17,510 nt of DNA from an uncultured Clostridia bacterium. Lineage in GTDB: Bacteria > Bacillota > Clostridia > Christensenellales > Aristaeellaceae. Under the pieces are notes generated by a model that did not search any database, was not told the origin of the DNA, and worked only from the letters and a program-made list of their open reading frames with translations. Position numbers and translations under genes: made by a program. Positions 13,552 through 17,510 of this stretch are shown one piece after another. The stretch covers positions 1 through 17,510 of the forward strand of contig CAKUKP010000068.1 of the NCBI GenBank assembly GCA_934663625.1, written 5' to 3'. How positions within the stretch are numbered: position 1 is the stretch's first letter; each line of letters opens with the position of its first letter.

Positions 13552-14570
13552 TTCCCACGGTATATTTAACGAAGGATCGGCTGGAATCGATCTTCGCGCG
13601 CATTCCGAACGTACGCGCCGCCGTGATCGGCGATGTATGTCTGGATGCGTATTGGACGGCGGATATGCGCATTTCGCAGCTTTCCCGCGAAACGCCGCAC
13701 CACAATCTGCCGGTAATCGAAGAACGCTATTCGCTGGGCGGCGCGGGCAACGTGATGAACAATATGCGCGCGCTGGGCGCGCACGTCGTGCCCGTCACGG
13801 CGCTGGGCAGGGATTGGCGCGGCATGATCGTGGAAGGATTGATGCGCGATATCGATCTTTCGATGGATTGCACCGCGATTATGGAGCAGCGCGTCACGCC
13901 GTGCTATGTAAAGCCCTATCGCGCGGGCTACGGCGATGTGCGCTATGAGGATCCCCGCATCGATTTCGAAAATCGCGCGCCGCTGACTCCAGATCAGGAG
14001 GATACAATGATCGCCGCCGTGCGCCGCGCCGCGGAATCGGCGGATGTGATCGCGGTATCGGATCAGCTGAGCTATGGCGTAATTTCGCTGCGCGTGCGCG
14101 ATGCGATCATCGCCGCGGCAGCCGCGGGCAAAATCGTAATCGTGGACAGCCGCGATCGGATCATGCAGTATCCCAATTGCATCGTAAAGCCCAATGAACT
14201 GGAATCCGCCCGCGCGGTAAACCAGCGGCCGGAATGCGCAACCCCCGACGCCTACCTGCCGGTGGCGCAGGCGCTATCTGATAAAACCGGCAGGAGCGTA
14301 ATTATTACGCTGGGCGGCGGCGGCGCGCTTTGCTTCTGCGATGGGCGCGCCATGCACGCCCCCGCGCAGCGCGTACAACCGCCGATCGATATCGTGGGCG
14401 CGGGCGATACATTCCTTTCCGCCTGCGCGCTGGCGATGGGCGCGGGCGCGAATCTGTTCGACGCGGTGGCATTTGGCAATCTGGCTTCCGCCGTTACCAT
14501 TCAGAAAATCGGAACCACGGGCGTTGCAAGCCCCGATGAAATACGAAAGCAGTTTGGAGGGAACGCATAA
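13548..14570 (+). CDS. PfkB-family kinase, RfaE/HldE domain I-like (heptose 7-phosphate kinase-like)
   Basis: A 340-residue ribokinase-fold sugar kinase. The N-terminal VIGDVCLDAYWTAD, followed by ISRE-like RISQLSRETP and LGGAGNVMNNMRALGA (63-78), follows the pattern of the kinase half of HldE, which makes D-glycero-D-manno-heptose 1,7-bisphosphate from the 7-phosphate. The C-terminal motif DIVGAGDTF (281-289) carries catalytic Asp287 and the anion hole; KPNELE (214-219) is also typical. The cytidylyl/adenylyltransferase half of bifunctional HldE is missing. GGGAGG lies eight bases before the ATG. The gene overlaps the ROK repressor by four bases and the next gene by one, so all are coupled. 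The substrate could be a heptose phosphate or another sugar phosphate; the family is sure, the exact sugar is not. Confidence 0.85.
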   Translation: MIPTVYLTKDRLESIFARIPNVRAAVIGDVCLDAYWTADMRISQLSRETPHHNLPVIEERYSLGGAGNVMNNMRALGAHVVPVTALGRDWRGMIVEGLMRDIDLSMDCTAIMEQRVTPCYVKPYRAGYGDVRYEDPRIDFENRAPLTPDQEDTMIAAVRRAAESADVIAVSDQLSYGVISLRVRDAIIAAAAAGKIVIVDSRDRIMQYPNCIVKPNELESARAVNQRPECATPDAYLPVAQALSDKTGRSVIITLGGGGALCFCDGRAMHAPAQRVQPPIDIVGAGDTFLSACALAMGAGANLFDAVAFGNLASAVTIQKIGTTGVASPDEIRKQFGGNA

Positions 14571-15550
14571 TGCGCAGAGATGAACAGTTGGACTTTTCCG
14601 GCATCCGCACCTGGTCGGCAAGGGAACGCACGAACATCGTAAAGATCGAAGATCTGTTCACGCCGGATGTGACCCCCGTGCCCGAATGGCACGATCCGAA
14701 CTTTGACGAGCTGGTCGACCGCATCGTAACCGCGCGCAGAAACGGCCGCCCCGTGGTGCTTTCCATGGGCGCGCACGTGATCAAAAACTGGCTGAGCCGC
14801 TATCTGATCGCGCTGATGCAGAAGGGCGTGATCACGCACATCGCGGGCAACGGCGCGTGCTCCATCCACGATTTTGAATTATCCTATCTGGGCGGCACAT
14901 CCGAACATGTGCCCACCGCCATCGAGGACGGCTCCTTCGGCATGTGGGAGGAAACCGGCGGATGGATGAACGAAGCCATAAAGCTGAATCAGGATCACGG
15001 CTACGGCTGCGCGCTGGCGGAATACATGGATCTGCATCCCGAACGGTTCCCCCACCGCGCGGACTGCGTGCTGTATCAGGCGTATCAATTGGATATTCCC
15101 GCGACCTACCACATCGCGCTGGGCACGGATATCATTCATGAACATCCCACCTGCGATTTTACCGCGATCGGGCACGCCAGCGGCATCGATTTCCACAAAT
15201 ACTGCCATTCGATTTCCCAGCTGGACGGCGGCGTATTTCTGAACTTCGGTTCGGGCGTGATCGGGCCGGAGGTATTCTTGAAGGCGCTGGCAATCACGCG
15301 CAATCTGGGCTACGGCGTGCGCGATATCACCACGGCGAACTTCGATCTGATTGATCTGGGTGATTATCACAAGAACATCGGCTACGATGATCCGAATTAT
15401 TATTATCGCCCGCGCAAGAACATCGTAAACCGTCCGGTCAGCACCGGCGGCAAGGGCTGGCATTTCGTGGTGGATCACAAGGTATCCATCCCGAACCTGT
15501 ATCAGAAGGTAATGGAAGCGACCCATGGGGAGGGCTTTGAAAATGCATGA
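14570..15550 (+). CDS. Unknown protein, deoxyhypusine synthase-like
   Basis: A 326-residue soluble protein not recognised as a named enzyme. The layout resembles the NAD-dependent deoxyhypusine synthase fold. Residues 62-110 (VVLSMGAHVIKNWLSRYLI, GVITHIAGNGACSIHDFELS) recall the synthase segment with TTAGG; FGSGVIGPEVFLKAL (226-240) recalls its GGGVVKHHI; GGKGWHF with Lys295 (293-299), then VVDHKVSIPNL, may mirror the catalytic-lysine segment. This is by-eye comparison, not a measured alignment. Bacteria lack eIF5A, and it sits between a heptose-type kinase and a GmhA-like isomerase, so it probably acts on a sugar or sugar phosphate, perhaps with NAD. It is also rich in His, Asp and Tyr in the middle (residues 180-215), possibly a metal or substrate site. 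GGAGGG precedes the ATG by eight bases and the start overlaps the previous stop (TAATG). Confidence 0.55.
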   Translation: MRRDEQLDFSGIRTWSARERTNIVKIEDLFTPDVTPVPEWHDPNFDELVDRIVTARRNGRPVVLSMGAHVIKNWLSRYLIALMQKGVITHIAGNGACSIHDFELSYLGGTSEHVPTAIEDGSFGMWEETGGWMNEAIKLNQDHGYGCALAEYMDLHPERFPHRADCVLYQAYQLDIPATYHIALGTDIIHEHPTCDFTAIGHASGIDFHKYCHSISQLDGGVFLNFGSGVIGPEVFLKALAITRNLGYGVRDITTANFDLIDLGDYHKNIGYDDPNYYYRPRKNIVNRPVSTGGKGWHFVVDHKVSIPNLYQKVMEATHGEGFENA

Positions 15551-16106
15551 AAATCTGAACGCCGCGGTTGAAATGATCGTGGAATGCTTCAAAAACGGCG
15601 GCAAGCTGCTGATCTGCGGCAACGGCGGCAGCGGCGCAGATTCCGCGCACATTCTGGGCGAGCTGGTGAAGGGCTTCATGCTGCGCCGCCCGCTGAATCG
15701 CGATCTGATCGATCGCATCGGCGAACCCTGGGCGGAAAAGCTGCAGCGCGGCCTGCCCGCCATCGATTTAACTGCAAACTGCGCGCTGATCGGCGCGGTG
15801 GCAAACGATCAGGATGGACTTCTGCCCTACGCACAGCAGGTGATGGCGTACTGCCGTCCGAATGATGTGCTGATCGGCATTTCCACATCCGGCAATTCCG
15901 AAAACGTGCGCCGCGCGATGGTAACCGCGAAGGCGCTGGGCGGCAAATGCATCGCCCTGACCGGCATGACCGGCGGAAAGCTGCGCGATGTGGCGGATCT
16001 TCTGCTGAACGTAGATGAAACCGAAACCTACCGGGTTCAGGAAAAGCATTTGCAGCTGTACCACCAGATTTGTATGCGCGTGGAAAGCGCGATGTTCGGT
16101 GAATGA
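15543..16106 (+). CDS. gmhA: GmhA-family SIS isomerase (sedoheptulose 7-phosphate isomerase-like)
   Basis: A 187-residue SIS-domain isomerase. GmhA interconverts sedoheptulose 7-phosphate and D-glycero-manno-heptose 7-phosphate. Key features are CGNGGSGADSAH (25-36), ANDQDG (87-92), phosphate-binding STSGNS (114-119), and the C-terminal QEKHLQLYH (166-174). His36, Glu40, Gln166 and His174 line up in spacing with the catalytic and zinc residues H61, E65, Q172 and H180 of E. coli GmhA. The ATG at 15543 has GGGGAGGG eight bases upstream and overlaps the preceding stop by eight bases; 18 bases upstream there is another in-frame ATG without a ribosome site. Its presence points to a seven-carbon sugar or a close relative. 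Other SIS sugar isomerases are possible. Confidence 0.85.
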   Translation: MHENLNAAVEMIVECFKNGGKLLICGNGGSGADSAHILGELVKGFMLRRPLNRDLIDRIGEPWAEKLQRGLPAIDLTANCALIGAVANDQDGLLPYAQQVMAYCRPNDVLIGISTSGNSENVRRAMVTAKALGGKCIALTGMTGGKLRDVADLLLNVDETETYRVQEKHLQLYHQICMRVESAMFGE

Positions 16107-16107
16107 T

Positions 16108-16983
16108 ATGCAGAAAATGTTTCTGGGATTTGATATCGGCGGAACGAAGTGCGCGGTGGTGACCGGCACGGCGGAGCCGCGCATTCTGAGCCGCTCCGAG
16201 GTGGCAACGGCGGATTTTCACCGCTGGCAGGATGTTCTGGATGCGCTGCTGGAGCGGGTTCCGCATGGCGAATATGCGGCGGCGGGGGTCAGCTGCGGCG
16301 GCCCGCTGGATTCCGCGCGCGGACTGATTTTATCCCCGCCCAACCTGCCCGGCTGGGACGATGTGCCGATCGTGGACTACCTGCAAAAGCGGCTGAACAT
16401 TCCGGTGTTTCTGCAGAATGATGCAAACGCCTGTGCGCTGGCGGAATGGCATTTCGGCGCGGGGCGCGGCTGTAAAAACATGGTATTTCTGACCTTCGGC
16501 ACCGGACTGGGCGCGGGGCTGATTCTGGACGGTCATCTGTACGTGGGCACGAACGATATGGCGGGCGAAATCGGCCATGTGCGCGCGGCGGCGGACGGCC
16601 CGATCGGCTATGGCAAGCGCGGATCGTTTGAAGGCTTCTGCTCCGGCGGCGGCATATTGCAATTGTCCGGCGGCGCGAGCGCGCGGGAGGTTGTGCAGCG
16701 CGCCGACGCGGGCGATGCGGCGATGCAATCGGTACTTTCCGAAAGCGCCGAAAAGCTGGGCATGTGCTTATCCCTGCTGATCGACCTTCTGAACCCCGAA
16801 CGCATCATCATCGGCAGCATTTTCGCGCGCGCGGAGCGCTGGTACAGGGAAAAAGCGCAGCGCGTAATCGATCGCGAGGCGCTCACCTATTCCAGCGCCG
16901 TGTGCCGGATTCTGCCCGCCGCGCTGGGCGATGCGCTGGGCGATTATGCCGCCCTGAGCGTAGGCGTGAATGGTCTGAAATAG
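16108..16983 (+). CDS. ROK-family sugar kinase lacking the zinc cysteines
   Basis: A 291-residue kinase of the glucokinase/allokinase/N-acetylmannosamine kinase group. ATP site DIGGTK is at residues 9-14; the catalytic Asp105 lies in LQNDANACALAE; the phosphate loop is TFGTGLGAG (129-137); EIGH at 154-157 keeps the zinc His. The normal CxCGxxGCxE zinc motif is replaced by GPIGYGKRGSFEGFCSGGG (164-182), leaving only Cys178. It starts one base after the GmhA stop and has only a weak ribosome site, so it is translationally coupled. It is the likely first kinase for imported sugar and is the last gene of the operon, before the terminator at 17005. It shares the NxPGWDDVPIVDYL-type core with the ROK repressor upstream. 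Confidence 0.88.
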   Translation: MQKMFLGFDIGGTKCAVVTGTAEPRILSRSEVATADFHRWQDVLDALLERVPHGEYAAAGVSCGGPLDSARGLILSPPNLPGWDDVPIVDYLQKRLNIPVFLQNDANACALAEWHFGAGRGCKNMVFLTFGTGLGAGLILDGHLYVGTNDMAGEIGHVRAAADGPIGYGKRGSFEGFCSGGGILQLSGGASAREVVQRADAGDAAMQSVLSESAEKLGMCLSLLIDLLNPERIIIGSIFARAERWYREKAQRVIDREALTYSSAVCRILPAALGDALGDYAALSVGVNGLK

Positions 16984-17004
16984 CATCTATTCTGATTTTA
17001 AAAT

Positions 17005-17039
17005 GGAGCTGACTTCGTTGGAAGCCAGCCCCGTTTTTT
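17005..17039 (+). terminator. Intrinsic terminator of the sugar operon
   Basis: A 12-base arm (17005-17016) and its partner (17021-17032) form a stem with a GTTG loop and two A-C mismatches on the plus strand, followed by TTTTTT (17034-17039). On the minus strand the same bases pair fully with G-U wobbles and end in TTTTAAAA, so it may also end the convergent gene at 17067. Confidence 0.8.
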
Positions 17040-17066
17040 ATTGGATTGAATCTGAAATCGTATACC

Positions 17067-17510
17067 TTAACCCTGCATCGTACCCGCGACCAGCGATGCC
17101 AGTTCTTCGCTGGAACCTGCCAGCGTGCCGAGCAGACCCATCGCCTTGACGGATACTTCGCTCATCAGCTTCTGCAGCTGCGCCTGATCCATCGAAAGCA
17201 CATCCACGGTATCATCCGCCGTGGGCAGCAGCCAGGATGCGTCGCCGTCCGTAATGGCGGCGTCCAGCGATGCGGATACATCGCTGCCCTCGACATTCGC
17301 TTCGAACGCGATATTGACCGCGTTATCGGCAATCTGCGTCGCCGTCAGGCTCATGATGCTGTCGATGTCGGTGAGCGCCACGCGCGCCATGGTATCGCTG
17401 ATTTTCACGTTGAATTCCGTCTGTGCCTGCGGATCGGGGCAGATGCTGAATTCAACCATGCCGTCCGCCTGACGCACAGGCATATCCAGCTTGATCACGA
17501 TCGGTTCGCT
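17067..17510 (-). CDS. Unrecognised protein, C-terminal part only
   Basis: An open minus-strand frame of 147 codons that enters from the right edge (the GTG at 17498 is internal) and ends at TAA 17067-17069. The sequence is acidic, with many Asp, Ala, Ser and Thr, and alternating polar/hydrophobic stretches such as EFNVKISDTMARVALTDIDS that suggest beta structure. It then has a helical tail with LSMDQAQLQKLMSEVS and a final LLGTLAGSSEELASLVAGT. There are only two Cys-poor stretches, no membrane segment and no catalytic motif. A secreted or cell-surface protein is possible, but the N-terminus is outside the window. No function is proposed. Confidence 0.6.
   Translation of the reverse strand, partial: SEPIVIKLDMPVRQADGMVEFSICPDPQAQTEFNVKISDTMARVALTDIDSIMSLTATQIADNAVNIAFEANVEGSDVSASLDAAITDGDASWLLPTADDTVDVLSMDQAQLQKLMSEVSVKAMGLLGTLAGSSEELASLVAGTMQG

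Overview
The window looks like chromosomal DNA of a GC-rich, spore-forming member of the Firmicutes (Clostridia). The support is a Spo0A-type response regulator with its characteristic C-terminal DNA-binding domain, a SpoIIP-type spore peptidoglycan hydrolase, consistent GGAGG-type ribosome binding sites and clear sigma-A style promoters. A gut Clostridia lineage such as Christensenellales would fit, but this is a guess from style and not a phylogenetic result.

Layout. (1) 1-757, minus: 5' part of a MurR/RpiR-family regulator running off the left edge. (2) 1018-2685, plus: a short SpoIIP-like hydrolase, then Spo0A from its own strong promoter. (3) 2798-3400, plus: uridine kinase. (4) 3401-3740: no gene, but a dense tandem of five hairpins bracketed by inverted arms (a mobile or REP-like intergenic element) and a bidirectional terminator. 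(5) 3741-6463, minus: a two-gene operon of a VWA/metallopeptidase-like protein and a MoxR-type AAA+ ATPase. (6) 6551-7570, plus: a zinc-dependent medium-chain alcohol/polyol dehydrogenase whose stop overlaps the stop of a convergent HAD phosphatase (7567-8403, minus). (7) 8657-16983, plus: the main attraction, a tightly packed sugar locus. (8) 16984-17066: terminator. (9) 17067-17510, minus: C-terminal part of an unrecognised protein running off the right edge.

The sugar locus is expressed from a near-perfect promoter with a 19-bp palindromic operator just downstream. It encodes a complete RbsA/RbsC/RbsB-type ABC importer, a ROK-family repressor (the likely ligand of that operator), an RfaE/HldE-type PfkB kinase without the nucleotidyltransferase half, a protein of unknown function that resembles the deoxyhypusine synthase fold, a GmhA-type SIS isomerase (sedoheptulose 7-phosphate/heptose 7-phosphate family) and a ROK sugar kinase. 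The last five genes overlap or nearly touch, so they are probably translationally coupled. The divergent HAD phosphatase shares the control region.

The combination suggests uptake of a sugar, possibly a seven-carbon one, that is phosphorylated by the ROK kinase, isomerised by the GmhA-like protein and sent to central metabolism as a ketose phosphate. A nucleotide-activating domain and a zinc-type GmhB phosphatase are absent from the window, so it does not look like a standard ADP-heptose biosynthesis cluster. The deoxyhypusine-synthase-like protein is the piece without a known role, and it makes this the best candidate here for an undescribed pathway. The substrate and the direction of the pathway are inference.
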